Assembly (NCBI RefSeq): GCF_900105055.1
Contig: NZ_FNTA01000004.1
Coordinates: 1,860,001-1,924,000 of the forward strand
Length of the DNA stretch: 64,000 nucleotides
DNA from: Amycolatopsis lurida
GTDB lineage: Bacteria > Actinomycetota > Actinomycetes > Mycobacteriales > Pseudonocardiaceae
Direction: 5' to 3'
Below, piece by piece: positions 52,257 through 60,180 of this stretch. The notes under the pieces were generated by a model. It did not search any database and was not told the DNA's origin. It saw only the letters and a program-made list of their open reading frames with translations. Within the stretch, counting starts at the first letter, position 1; each line of letters starts with the position of its first letter. The translations under genes were made by a program, and so were the position numbers.

Positions 52257-53000
52257 TCACATCCGCAGGTACGAGGCACCGTTCAGGTCGAGGATCGCGC
52301 CGGACGCCCACGCGGCGTCGCCGGAAGCGAGGTAGAGCACCGCCGCCGCGACCTCCTCCGGCGTGCCGACCCGGCCGAACGGGCTCTCGCCGCGCGCGCC
52401 TTCGACCTTCGCCGCGACGCGGTCCGTCGCGGTGAAGCCGGGCGCGACGGTGGTCACGGCGATCCCGTGCGGAGCGAGAGCGACGGCGAGCGACTGCCCC
52501 AGCGAGTGCAGCGCGGCCTTGCTCGCGCCGTACGCCGGAAACTCGGGCTCACCCTTGAAGGCACCTCGCGAGCCGATGTTGACCACCCGGCCCGCCGCGC
52601 CGCGCTCGATCATGTGCCGGGTCACGCAGTAGGTCACGTTGGCGGTGCCGAGCACGTTGACGTCGAGCATCCGCCGCCAGACCCGCTGCCAGTCCTCATA
52701 GGACACTTCGGCGACGGGATGGGCCGACGACGCGGACGGCGCGAAGGCGGCGTTGTTCACCAGGACGTCGATGCCGTCCACCAGCGCTTCGGCCTCGTCG
52801 GCGACCCGCTGCGCCACCTCGGGATCCGACAGGTCGCCCTGGATCAGCCCGTGGCCGGAACCGGGCAAGTCACCGAGCGTCCGCTCGGCGTCCTCCCGCT
52901 TCGAGGCGTAGTGGACGGCGACTCGGTCACCCTTTTCCGCGAAGGCGCGGGCGATCGCACGGCCGATACCGCGCGACGCCCCGGTGATCAGAACTCCCAC
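52257..53000 (-). CDS. SDR family oxidoreductase
   Basis: A 247-residue short-chain dehydrogenase/reductase with the N-terminal TGASRGIGRAIARAFAEKG cofactor motif, VNNAAFAPS, the catalytic Ser (NIGSRGAF) and YxxxK (YGASKAALHSLG). It ends with FGRVGTPEEVAAAVLYLASG, the FabG-like tail. An Arg/Lys-rich second strand (HYASKREDAER) suggests NADPH. It begins 13 bases after the microprotein stop and is probably cotranscribed with the OFA transporter. Confidence 0.9.
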   Translation of the reverse strand: MGVLITGASRGIGRAIARAFAEKGDRVAVHYASKREDAERTLGDLPGSGHGLIQGDLSDPEVAQRVADEAEALVDGIDVLVNNAAFAPSASSAHPVAEVSYEDWQRVWRRMLDVNVLGTANVTYCVTRHMIERGAAGRVVNIGSRGAFKGEPEFPAYGASKAALHSLGQSLAVALAPHGIAVTTVAPGFTATDRVAAKVEGARGESPFGRVGTPEEVAAAVLYLASGDAAWASGAILDLNGASYLRM

Positions 53001-53013
53001 GCCCCGACCTTAC

Positions 53014-53142
53014 TCAGCCGCCGAAGAGCTGGACGACCTTCCGGAACAGTTCGTAGACGCCGTAGGCGAACGGAAGCGCGACCCACAGCCAGGCGAGGAC
53101 CATCAGCCCGGTGCGGCGGCGTACGGGTGCCTGGTCGGTCAT
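53014..53142 (-). CDS. 42-residue MFS transporter small subunit (membrane microprotein)
   Basis: A short frame of 42 residues: basic N-terminus MTDQAPVRRRTGL, one hydrophobic helix (MVLAWLWVALPFAYGVYELF) and the tail RKVVQLFGG. Its ATG overlaps the OFA transporter stop as ATGA (53139-53142), and the SDR follows by 13 bases. Small single-helix proteins are annotated next to OFA transporters in other actinobacteria as MFS small subunits. Co-translation with the transporter fits an accessory subunit role; nothing is proven. Confidence 0.75.
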   Translation of the reverse strand: MTDQAPVRRRTGLMVLAWLWVALPFAYGVYELFRKVVQLFGG

Positions 53143-54500
53143 CGGGCCTCACTCCTCGCGGGCTCACCGGACGACGCCGGCTCGTGGTACTTCGGGTCGA
53201 CCGGGCGCACCAGTTCGTTGGCGACGAAACCGACCACCAGGAGGCCGATCATGATGAACAGCGACGTCGTGTAGAGGTCGGGGCCGACCTTGCCCGCCGC
53301 CTTCTGGCTGTCGGAGATGGCGTTGACGATGAGCGGCCCGAGCACCCCGGCCATCGACCACGCGGTCAGCAGCCTGCCGTGGATCGCGCCCACCTGGTAG
53401 GTGCCGAAGAGGTCCTTCAGATACGCGGGCACGGTCGCGAAGCCGCCGCCATAGAACGACAGGATCAGCATGGCGCACAGGACGAACACGAGCTTCGACG
53501 CGTTGGTGGTCAGCGCGATCACCAGGTACAGCAGTGCGCCGGCGCCGAGGTAGAGCCGGTAGATGTTCTTGCGCCCCACCAGGTCCGAAGTGGACGACCA
53601 GACGAACCGGCCGAGCATGTTGGTCAGCGAGAGCAACGCGACGAACCCGGCCGCGGCGGCGGTGCCGACCGGGGTCGAGGTCTCGCGGAAGAAGTCCGCG
53701 ATCATCGGCGACGCCTTCTCCAGGATGCCGATGCCCGCGGTCACGTTGAAGCACAGGACCACCCAGAGCAGCCAGAACTGCGGCGTCCGGAGGGCGTTGC
53801 GCGCCGACACGTTCGCGGTGGTGATCATCGCGTTGCCGTGGTCGGGCTTCGGTTCCCAGCCCGCGGGCTTCCAGCCGTCGGCGGGCACCCGCACCAGCAG
53901 GATGCCGAGGGTCATGAAGACCGCGTAGACCAGGCCGTGCACGAGGAAGGCCGTCGCGACGGTCCCGATGGACCACGGCGCCGCGCCCAGCATCTGCGAA
54001 GACCACGGGGAGGCGATCAGCGCGCCGCCGCCGAAGCCCATGATCGCGATCCCGGTGGCCATCCCCGGCCGGTCCGGGAACCATTTGATCAGCGTCGACA
54101 CCGGTGAGATGTAGCCGATCCCGAGCCCGATGCCGCCGATCCCGCCCCAGCCGAGGACGACGAGCCAGTACTGCGACGTCGCCACGCCGAGCGCGGACAG
54201 CAGGAAGCCCGAACTGAAACAGACCATCGAGACGAACATCGCCCAGCGCGGCCCGTTGCGTTCGACCAGCGTCCCGCCGAACGCCGCCGACAGCCCGAGC
54301 ATCACGATGCCGAGCTGGAACGGCAGAGCGCTCTCCGTGCCGCTGAGCCCGAGGGTCTTCTCCAGCGGCGGTTTGAAGACGCTCCACGCGTACGCCTGAC
54401 CGATCGACAGGTGGACGGCCAGCGCGGCGGGTGGCACCAGCCAGCGGCTCCAGCCCGGTGCTGCGACGATGCGGGAACGGTCCAGGAAGCCGACAGCCAT
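53139..54500 (-). CDS. OFA family MFS transporter (oxalate/formate antiporter-like)
   Basis: Twelve-helix major facilitator of 453 residues related to the Oxalobacter OxlT antiporter. It begins MAVGFLDRSRIVAAPGWSRW, and VPPAALAVHLSIGQAYAWSV is the OFA first-helix signature; GGIGLGIGYISPVSTLIKWF is also characteristic. ATG 54500 has GGAGG 6 bases upstream; a longer frame to 54719 lacks similarity and overlaps fdhD. The stop overlaps the microprotein start. Its divergent neighbour fdhD and the FdhF-like gene nearby point to monocarboxylate or formate/oxalate transport. Confidence 0.88.
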   Translation of the reverse strand: MAVGFLDRSRIVAAPGWSRWLVPPAALAVHLSIGQAYAWSVFKPPLEKTLGLSGTESALPFQLGIVMLGLSAAFGGTLVERNGPRWAMFVSMVCFSSGFLLSALGVATSQYWLVVLGWGGIGGIGLGIGYISPVSTLIKWFPDRPGMATGIAIMGFGGGALIASPWSSQMLGAAPWSIGTVATAFLVHGLVYAVFMTLGILLVRVPADGWKPAGWEPKPDHGNAMITTANVSARNALRTPQFWLLWVVLCFNVTAGIGILEKASPMIADFFRETSTPVGTAAAAGFVALLSLTNMLGRFVWSSTSDLVGRKNIYRLYLGAGALLYLVIALTTNASKLVFVLCAMLILSFYGGGFATVPAYLKDLFGTYQVGAIHGRLLTAWSMAGVLGPLIVNAISDSQKAAGKVGPDLYTTSLFIMIGLLVVGFVANELVRPVDPKYHEPASSGEPARSEAR

Positions 54501-54531
54501 CCGGCGCCTCCGTACTCTGAGGATGTGCACT

Positions 54532-54553
54532 GGGAATGTATTACTTAATTCCC
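54532..54553. promoter_or_regulatory. Inverted repeat between OFA transporter and fdhD
   Basis: GGGAAT (54532-54537) and ATTCCC (54548-54553) with a 10-bp AT-rich spacer, in the 101-base divergent gap. The position fits an operator for one or both genes. No regulator is nearby. Confidence 0.5.
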
Positions 54554-54601
54554 GACGTTGCAGTACTCGAGTGTCGAATAACCGGCCAGAAGGGTGGACA
54601 A

Positions 54602-55435
54602 GTGGGCAGGGTGACGGTGCGGCGTCCGGTGCGGAAGATCTCCGCGACGAAGGACGTGCGGCGGCCCGACGTGCTCGCGGCCGAAGAACCGCTGGAGATC
54701 CGGGTCGGCGGCAAGGCACTCGCGGTCACCATGCGGACACCCGGCAACGACGTGGAACTGGCGCACGGGTTCCTGCTGTCGGAGGGTGTGCTCGCCTCGC
54801 GCGAGGACATCGCGGTCGCGCGCTACTGCGACGGCGTCGACGACCAGGGCCGCAACACCTACAACGTCCTGGACATCGCGCTGGCCGAAGGGGTCGCTCC
54901 GCCGGATACCGGTGTCGAGCGGAACTTCTACACCACGTCCTCGTGCGGCGTCTGCGGCAAGGCCGCACTCGACGCGGTGAAGCTGAAAAGCCGGTTTTCG
55001 CCGGAGAAGTCCGAGTTCGCGGTGAGCACCGACGTGCTGTCGAAGCTCCCGGACACGCTTCGCGCGCACCAGAAGGTGTTCTCCAGCACTGGCGGGCTGC
55101 ACGCGGCCGCCCTGTTCGACGGTGATGGGAACCTCGCCGTCGTCCGCGAGGACGTCGGCAGGCACAACGCCGTCGACAAGGTCCTCGGCTGGGCGCTGCA
55201 GGAAGGCCGGATCCCCGCGTCGGACGTCGGGCTGCTGGTGTCCGGCCGCGCCTCGTTCGAACTGGTGCAGAAGGCCGCCATGGCCGGGATCGGCCTGCTG
55301 GCGGCGGTTTCCGCGCCGTCGTCGCTGGCCGCGGAACTGGCCGACGAGAACGGCATGACCCTCATCGGCTTCCTCCGCGGCGACAGCATGAACCTGTACA
55401 GCGGGGAACAGCGGGTGCTCGACCTCGGGGGCTGA
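54602..55435 (+). CDS. fdhD: Formate dehydrogenase accessory sulfurtransferase FdhD
   Basis: Sulfurtransferase that sulfurates the bis-MGD cofactor of formate dehydrogenases, taking sulfur from IscS. The 277-residue protein has the catalytic CxxC (Cys115 and Cys118 in [13 protein letters not shown]) and the conserved blocks [24 protein letters not shown] and [17 protein letters not shown] 54602 follows AAGGGTGG. Its likely client is the FdhF-like oxidoreductase 3.8 kb away. Its TGA stop is the first three bases of palindromic repeat family B. Confidence 0.95.
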   Translation: MGRVTVRRPVRKISATKDVRRPDVLAAEEPLEIRVGGKALAVTMRTPGNDVELAHGFLLSEGVLASREDIAVARYCDGVDDQGRNTYNVLDIALAEGVAPPDTGVERNFYTTSSCGVCGKAALDAVKLKSRFSPEKSEFAVSTDVLSKLPDTLRAHQKVFSSTGGLHAAALFDGDGNLAVVREDVGRHNAVDKVLGWALQEGRIPASDVGLLVSGRASFELVQKAAMAGIGLLAAVSAPSSLAAELADENGMTLIGFLRGDSMNLYSGEQRVLDLGG

Positions 55436-55507
55436 AGGACGCTTTCCCCGCGTCTCATGAGACGAAAGCGTCCTTCACCGCGTGGCATGCGGTGAAGGAC
55501 GCTTTCA
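55433..55507. repeat. Palindromic repeat family B, three-armed element
   Basis: Three copies of one 14-bp arm alternate in orientation: TGAAGGACGCTTTC (55433-55446), its complement GAAAGCGTCCTTCA (55464-55477), and TGAAGGACGCTTTCA (55493-55507). The spacers are palindromic too (GTCTCATGAGAC; CCGC...GCGG). The middle arm can pair with either outer arm, so two mutually exclusive hairpins are possible. The outer arms contain the stop codons of fdhD (55433-55435) and, on the other strand, of the carotenoid oxygenase (55505-55507). Confidence 0.93.
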
Positions 55508-56941
55508 GCCCTCCGCGCCCACCCAGTTGCCGTGGAAACCGTTCGGTACCCGGTCCGGCAGGTGCACGGCTCCGACGGTCTCCAGCGTCCCCGCGTCCAA
55601 AATGGTCAGATCGCTCTTCTGCGTCGCGGCGTCGTAGACGAAGCCCATCAGCACCCCCTCGTCCTCCCCCGCGTCCACAGAGGACGGAACGAAGACGAAC
55701 TCCCCCACCTGGCTGCCCGCACCGAATTCCCGTGAAGCCACCGACCGGTTCCACAGATCGTGCTTCAGCAGCGCGCCCGAGGACGCGGATCCGTCCCTTG
55801 TGGACACCGAGTAGCCGAAGCGGTGCCGCCGTCCGACCAGGCGCTCGTCGACGCGCGGGAACTCCTGCCCCTGGTCGTCGAGACGTTCTTCGACGACCTT
55901 GCCGACGGTCAGGTCGATGGTCCAGCGGTCCAGGGTCGGCGGCCCCTCGGCGGGTCCGAGCAGCTCCGTGTCGAACATCTTCGGGTGCCGGACGACGTCC
56001 AGCACGATGTCGTCGCCGTCGTCGTAGGCGTTCATCGGGTGGAAGACGTAGCACGGCTCGATCTCGAACCAGCGGACGTCACCGTTGCCGCCCTCCCGCG
56101 GCATGACCCCGATCCGCGCCGGGTACTTCGGGTTCCACCGGTACGGCAGGCCCGCGTTGCCCGAGATCCGCTGGCGCAGCTTCGCCCCGAAGGGATCCGG
56201 CACCTTCACCTTCCCCACCAGCGCGGACATCACGAGCCGCGCGGGCGTGCGCAGAACCGACGGGACCGACGCGGCGACGGCCCGGTCGTTGTCGAAGGTG
56301 ACCGGGAGGTCGTAGAACACGACGTGCTTCTCGGTCAGGGAGAAGTCGTGCATCATCGGCGAGCCGGTGACCTCGACGTCGACCGTGCGGCGCGCCCGGC
56401 CACGCGCGTCGATCACCGAGTACTGGACCTTGTTGCCCGAGCCGAAGAAGTACGACACGGCGTGCAGCTCACCGGTCTCCGGATCGCGCTTCGGGTGGGC
56501 GGTGTAGCCGCCCGGAAGCGTGCCGTCGAAGTCGCAGGCGCCGACGGTGTCGAGTTCGTCGGTCAACTCGAAGCTCGTGGCGCCGCCCTCGATCAGCGCG
56601 AGGGTCTTGCCCGCGTGGCCGATCACGTTCGTGTTGGCCCCCAAAGACGCGGCCGTCCCGCCGTCCCACCTCTCGCCCAGCTCCGCGGACAGCCGCGGGT
56701 TGCGCACCCAGCGGTTGCGGTACCACTCGGCGCGGCCGTCCCGCAGCCGGACGCCGTGCACCATGCCGTCGCCCATGAACCAGTGGTAGGTCGCCGGGTC
56801 CACTTCGGACAGCGGGTTCGGCCCGTTCCGCAGGTAGCGCCCGTCCAGGTACTCCGGGATGCGCCCGGTGACGGACAGTTCGGTGATCGTGTGCTCACGG
56901 CTGACCGGGGCGAAGTTGCCCTCGAGGAACTTGTTGCCCAT
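55505..56941 (-). CDS. Carotenoid cleavage oxygenase family protein
   Basis: Non-heme iron dioxygenase of the carotenoid/stilbene cleavage family, 478 residues, a seven-blade propeller with Fe held by four His. Candidate ligands lie in TAHPKRDPETG, MMHDFSLTEKH, VFHPMNAYDDG and the C-terminal NGFHGNWVG. The N-terminal FAPVSREHTITELSVTGRIP and YLRNGPNP blocks are diagnostic. ATG 56941 follows AGGGGG; the preceding GTG is too close. It is divergent from a TetR regulator with two tandem operators between. No carotenoid synthesis gene is nearby, so the substrate is open. Confidence 0.93.
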   Translation of the reverse strand: MGNKFLEGNFAPVSREHTITELSVTGRIPEYLDGRYLRNGPNPLSEVDPATYHWFMGDGMVHGVRLRDGRAEWYRNRWVRNPRLSAELGERWDGGTAASLGANTNVIGHAGKTLALIEGGATSFELTDELDTVGACDFDGTLPGGYTAHPKRDPETGELHAVSYFFGSGNKVQYSVIDARGRARRTVDVEVTGSPMMHDFSLTEKHVVFYDLPVTFDNDRAVAASVPSVLRTPARLVMSALVGKVKVPDPFGAKLRQRISGNAGLPYRWNPKYPARIGVMPREGGNGDVRWFEIEPCYVFHPMNAYDDGDDIVLDVVRHPKMFDTELLGPAEGPPTLDRWTIDLTVGKVVEERLDDQGQEFPRVDERLVGRRHRFGYSVSTRDGSASSGALLKHDLWNRSVASREFGAGSQVGEFVFVPSSVDAGEDEGVLMGFVYDAATQKSDLTILDAGTLETVGAVHLPDRVPNGFHGNWVGAEG

Positions 56942-56962
56942 CACTGGCCCCCTACCGGCGGA

Positions 56963-56998
56963 ATAACGATGTTATGCACTCATTTATAACAGGGTTAT
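56963..56998. promoter_or_regulatory. Two tandem TetR-type operators
   Basis: Two 13-bp palindromes of the same form, ATAAC-GAT-GTTAT (56963-56975) and ATAAC-AGG-GTTAT (56986-56998), centres 23 bp apart, sit in the 72-base gap between the carotenoid oxygenase and the TetR gene. The arms are identical, which makes chance unlikely in GC-rich DNA. The TetR protein beside them is the likely ligand. Confidence 0.8.
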
Positions 56999-57013
56999 GG
57001 GACACTGGCAAGC

Positions 57014-57712
57014 ATGGCATCGAAACCCTCCGCCGCCGAGGTCAAGGCCAAGCTGATCGAGGCGGCGATCCGGCTGCTCTCCGACGGCGGTCCCGAGGCG
57101 CTCCAGGCCCGCAAGCTGGCGGCCGAAATCGGCGCGTCGACCATGGCCGTGTACACCCACTTCGGCGGGATGGGCGCCTTGGTGAACGAGGTCGCCCGCG
57201 AGGGCTTCCGGCGGCTGTCGGCGAATTTGGGCGAAGTCGAGGAGACCGACGACCCGGTCGCCGACATCCTCACCCTGGCGCTGGCCTACCGGCGGACGGT
57301 GCTGGACAACCCGCAGCTCTACGCGGTGACCTTCGGACAGAGCCAGCCCAGCGGGCAGAAGGCCACCCTCGGCGACATGACCAAAGAGGAGACCCGGCAG
57401 AACGCCAGCGAAGAAGGCATCGAGGCGTTCGGCTTCCTCGTCCGCGCGGCGAAGCGGGTGATCGACACGGGCCGGTTCCGTCCGGCCCCGGAGTTCGAAG
57501 TCGCCGCCCAGCTCTGGAGCGCCGTGCACGGCTACATCACGCTGGAGGTCGCCGGCCATTTCGGCGAGGGCGAGAATGGTGTGGACCACATCCTGATTCC
57601 CCTGGCCACCGCCCTCGGCGTGGGTCTCGGCGACACTTACGAGGCCGCGACGCGGTCCGCGCGGATCTCGATCGAGACCTGGCGCGCGAAAGAGGGAAAC
57701 ATCGGCACCTGA
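57014..57712 (+). CDS. TetR/AcrR family transcriptional regulator
   Basis: A 232-residue regulator. The helix-turn-helix spans about residues 10-55 (KAKLIEAAIRLLSDGGPEAL, ARKLAAEIGASTMAVYTHFG, LVNEVAREGF), and the C-terminal domain is of the TetR_C WHG-like type. It starts 15 bases after the second of two ATAAC-N3-GTTAT operators, so it most likely represses itself and the divergent carotenoid cleavage oxygenase. The inducer may be an apocarotenoid or related product, which is inference. Confidence 0.9.
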   Translation: MASKPSAAEVKAKLIEAAIRLLSDGGPEALQARKLAAEIGASTMAVYTHFGGMGALVNEVAREGFRRLSANLGEVEETDDPVADILTLALAYRRTVLDNPQLYAVTFGQSQPSGQKATLGDMTKEETRQNASEEGIEAFGFLVRAAKRVIDTGRFRPAPEFEVAAQLWSAVHGYITLEVAGHFGEGENGVDHILIPLATALGVGLGDTYEAATRSARISIETWRAKEGNIGT

Positions 57713-57809
57713 TCCGGCGATACCCCGGTCACAGGTCGGTGAATCGTGCAACCTTCGAGCGGGAACGCTCGTCTGACCTGGTGGAAGCTCGACGGGGGAA
57801 CGGGGATCG

Positions 57810-58751
57810 GTGAACGAGGACGACCAGGGGCACACGACACTGCCGGGGGTGGACGGCGCCCGCCGGTGGCTGAGCCGTCGGTCCGTGCTGATCGCCGGCG
57901 CCTCGGGTCTCGGAGTCGCCGGGCTCGCGGCCGGAACGGCCACCGGAGCGCTGCCGTTCAGCGAAGCGCTCCAGCGGGCACTCGGTGTCGCGTCGCCGAC
58001 GCCGGCCACACAGCTGGGCAGCCCCCGCGTCGAACGCGTCTACTCCGAGGCCCGCGGCCGCGAGGTCGATCTCGTGCTCATGCTGCCGACCAAGGCCCCG
58101 CCCAACGGCCTGCCGATGTCGCTGATGCTGCACGGCCTCCACGGCACGGCACGCCACGCGGCTCCGACCGGGCTGCTCAAGCAGCTGAGCAGCGACGTCG
58201 CCCGCAAGGCGGTGCCGCCGTTCGGGTTCGTCGCCGTCGACGGCGGTGACCACTACTGGCACGAGAACCAGCCCGGCGACAACCCGATGGCGATGCTGCT
58301 CGAAGAGGTCCCCCGCTTACTGGCCGCCCGCGGCCTCGGCGGCCGGGACGGGCAGCCGTTCGCCGCCACGGGGCTTTCGATGGGTGGTTTCGGCGCACTG
58401 CTGTACACCCGGCGCCGCCTGGAACGCCGTCGTCCGCCCGCCGCGGTCGCGGCGCTCGCGCCCGCGCTGATCACGTCGTGGGCCGAGATGAGCAAACGGC
58501 GCGCGTTCCGTGACGCCGCCGACTGGGGCTCGCTGGATCCGTTGCGCCACATCGATGTCACCAAGAGCGTGCCGACCGGGATCTGGTGCGGGACCGAAGA
58601 CCCGTTCATCGGCGGGGTGCGGAAGTTCATCTCCGAAGCGCGGCCCCTGGTCGCGCACACCGCACGCGGCAAGCACGGCGACACCTTCAACCGCACTGTC
58701 GTCCCGAGCCTGATCGCGTTCCTCGGCAAGCACGTCCCGAAGCACGCCTGA
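57810..58751 (+). CDS. Tat-exported alpha/beta hydrolase (esterase D/antigen 85-like)
   Basis: Exported esterase-like enzyme of 313 residues. A twin-arginine signal (LSRRSVLIAGASGLGVAGLA, about residues 21-45) precedes an alpha/beta hydrolase domain with an oxyanion-type MLHGLHG, the nucleophile elbow GLSMGGFG (Ser190), and a late GKHGDTF with a candidate catalytic His. Antigen 85-type mycolyltransferases and esterase D share this layout, but the substrate is unknown. The GTG start lies after GGGGAACGGGG. It is convergent with the anti-sigma-type gene (2-base gap). Confidence 0.85.
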   Translation: MNEDDQGHTTLPGVDGARRWLSRRSVLIAGASGLGVAGLAAGTATGALPFSEALQRALGVASPTPATQLGSPRVERVYSEARGREVDLVLMLPTKAPPNGLPMSLMLHGLHGTARHAAPTGLLKQLSSDVARKAVPPFGFVAVDGGDHYWHENQPGDNPMAMLLEEVPRLLAARGLGGRDGQPFAATGLSMGGFGALLYTRRRLERRRPPAAVAALAPALITSWAEMSKRRAFRDAADWGSLDPLRHIDVTKSVPTGIWCGTEDPFIGGVRKFISEARPLVAHTARGKHGDTFNRTVVPSLIAFLGKHVPKHA

Positions 58752-58753
58752 AT

Positions 58754-59674
58754 TCAGACGCGGAAGTAGATCCTGGTCACGGTCGAGCCCGGTCTGAGGT
58801 ACTGCCGGACCAGATCGGCGACCTGGTTCACCAGCACCAGGCCACGTCCGCCAAGTTGCCCCGGCAACGCGGGACGGCGGCCCGCCAGCGGATCGCTCAA
58901 GGTGCCTTCGTCGACGACCTCGCAGAGCACGTGGCCCTCTTCCCGCCACACACGGACGACACCGTTGCCCGAACCGTGCAGCACGCTGTTGGCGGACAGT
59001 TCCGCCACGGCGAGCACGAGATCCTCCACCCGGTCGTGGGCGAGCCCGCTCTCTTCGGCCCGCATCTGCGCGAACCGGCGCACCGCGGCGAGCCTGCCGA
59101 GGTCGAAACGGAACGCGTCGGCCGACCGCGGCTCCGGCAGCGGCAGGTTGTACTTCTCGACGACCGCGTCGGGCGCGTAGCCCGGGCTCGGGCGATCCCC
59201 TTCGGCGCCGGAAAGGATCGGGTGGGTCCGCTCCGCGTCGGCGAGGACGTCGTCTTCGAGCCGGGTGCGGTCGTACGGACACAGGATGCTGAGGTCGCGG
59301 TCCGTGAAGGCGAAGTTGATCAGTGCCTCGTGCTGCGCGCACGCCGGGTACTCGACGGCCGAGCGGCCCGCCCAGATCGGCTCGCCGATGATCCGGACCG
59401 GCCCCGGCCGGTTGTTCGCGAACGCGAGCAGCACACCGGGAAGGATGCGGCCCGGATTCCGGCCCGCTTCGCTCATGTCGATGAGTTCGACCTCGGCGGC
59501 GGCATCCCCCAAGGCCGCTTCGATCAGGCCCAGGTTCCGGCCGGGCACGGCCACCGCGACGGGCTGGTCGTGCTTCAAGCCCTCCAGGATGTACGGGATC
59601 GTACCGTCCAGGTACTCGGAGTCACCGGAGTAGAGCAGGCCCACATGGGAGAAGGGCCCAGCGGTGACTGTCAC
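58754..59674 (-). CDS. MEDS domain-HATPase anti-sigma factor-type regulator
   Basis: A 306-residue two-domain protein. The N-terminal MEDS (DcmR-like) sensor domain, about 1-160, has HVGLLYSGDSEYLDGTIPYI, IIGEPIWAGRSAVEYPACAQ and DLSILCPYDRT. The C-terminal HATPase_c_2 domain (about 185-306) has the N-box-like VAELSANSVLHGSGNGVVRV, and DEG...GGRGLVLVNQVADLV of RsbW-type kinases. Such proteins phosphorylate or sequester anti-sigma antagonists. Its promoter (59684-59710) resembles sigma-B/F sites and would give a leaderless message at the GTG start. Confidence 0.88.
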   Translation of the reverse strand: MTVTAGPFSHVGLLYSGDSEYLDGTIPYILEGLKHDQPVAVAVPGRNLGLIEAALGDAAAEVELIDMSEAGRNPGRILPGVLLAFANNRPGPVRIIGEPIWAGRSAVEYPACAQHEALINFAFTDRDLSILCPYDRTRLEDDVLADAERTHPILSGAEGDRPSPGYAPDAVVEKYNLPLPEPRSADAFRFDLGRLAAVRRFAQMRAEESGLAHDRVEDLVLAVAELSANSVLHGSGNGVVRVWREEGHVLCEVVDEGTLSDPLAGRRPALPGQLGGRGLVLVNQVADLVRQYLRPGSTVTRIYFRV

Positions 59675-59683
59675 GGACTCGTC

Positions 59684-59710
59684 TTACCCCGTCTACGGGA
59701 TTTTGAAACC
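59684..59710 (-). promoter_or_regulatory. Sigma-B/F-like promoter, probably leaderless
   Basis: On the minus strand, GGTTT (59706-59710) and GGGTAA (59684-59689) are separated by 16 bp, matching the GnTT-N14-16-GGGTA consensus of actinobacterial stress sigma factors. The GGGTAA ends 10 bases before the GTG start at 59674, so transcription should begin at or next to the start codon. Confidence 0.6.
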
Positions 59711-59749
59711 CTTCGAACGGAGGGAAATCCGGAAACAGCGCCGGGCCGA

Positions 59750-60130
59750 TCAGCCGAGCCAGCGTCCCGCCATCGAGATCAACCAGAATCCGGCGAGCGT
59801 CGCACCGGTGAACAGCCCGGTCCAGGCGACGAGCGACTGGTTCGCCTCCGCGCTGCGCGCCGCCTTGATCCGGATGAGCGCGTACGCCGAAACGGCGAAG
59901 AACGGCAGCGGGATCAGCGGCAGCGGCGACAGGCGGACGACCCCGGCCACCAGGCAGGTCCCCACCAGCACGCCCAGCGCGATCGTCAGCGCGCGCGGGA
60001 TCCAGGAATGCCCGCGGTAGGCCCCGACGACGATGCGTTCGGTGAGTTCGACGAGTCCCCTGACCTCGCGTGGACTCGCGGCTGCCAGTTCGGGAGCCTC
60101 GTTCTCGTCCTTCGTGGAAGTCAGCGGCAC
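59750..60130 (-). CDS. Two-helix membrane protein of unknown function
   Basis: A 126-residue protein with an acidic cytosolic N-terminus (about 40 residues, including PREVRGLVELTERIVVGAYR) and helices at about 47-66 (LTIALGVLVGTCLVAGVVRL), 70-90 and 104-122 (VAWTGLFTGATLAGFWLISM). No family is recognised. It lies downstream of clpX, beyond a strong terminator, and upstream of the anti-sigma-type gene on the same strand with 75 bases between. Confidence 0.65.
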   Translation of the reverse strand: MPLTSTKDENEAPELAAASPREVRGLVELTERIVVGAYRGHSWIPRALTIALGVLVGTCLVAGVVRLSPLPLIPLPFFAVSAYALIRIKAARSAEANQSLVAWTGLFTGATLAGFWLISMAGRWLG

Positions 60131-60180
60131 CTTCTCATCCTATCCCGGTCCGGTCACCGGCCGGACCGGGCCGGAGAAAC

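Noticed and set aside
58745..58760. Short palindromes at other convergent stops (58748-58757, 50798-50808)
   Set aside because: Facing TGA and TCA stop codons are complementary by nature, so 4-10 bp palindromes there are expected and are not evidence of a terminator.
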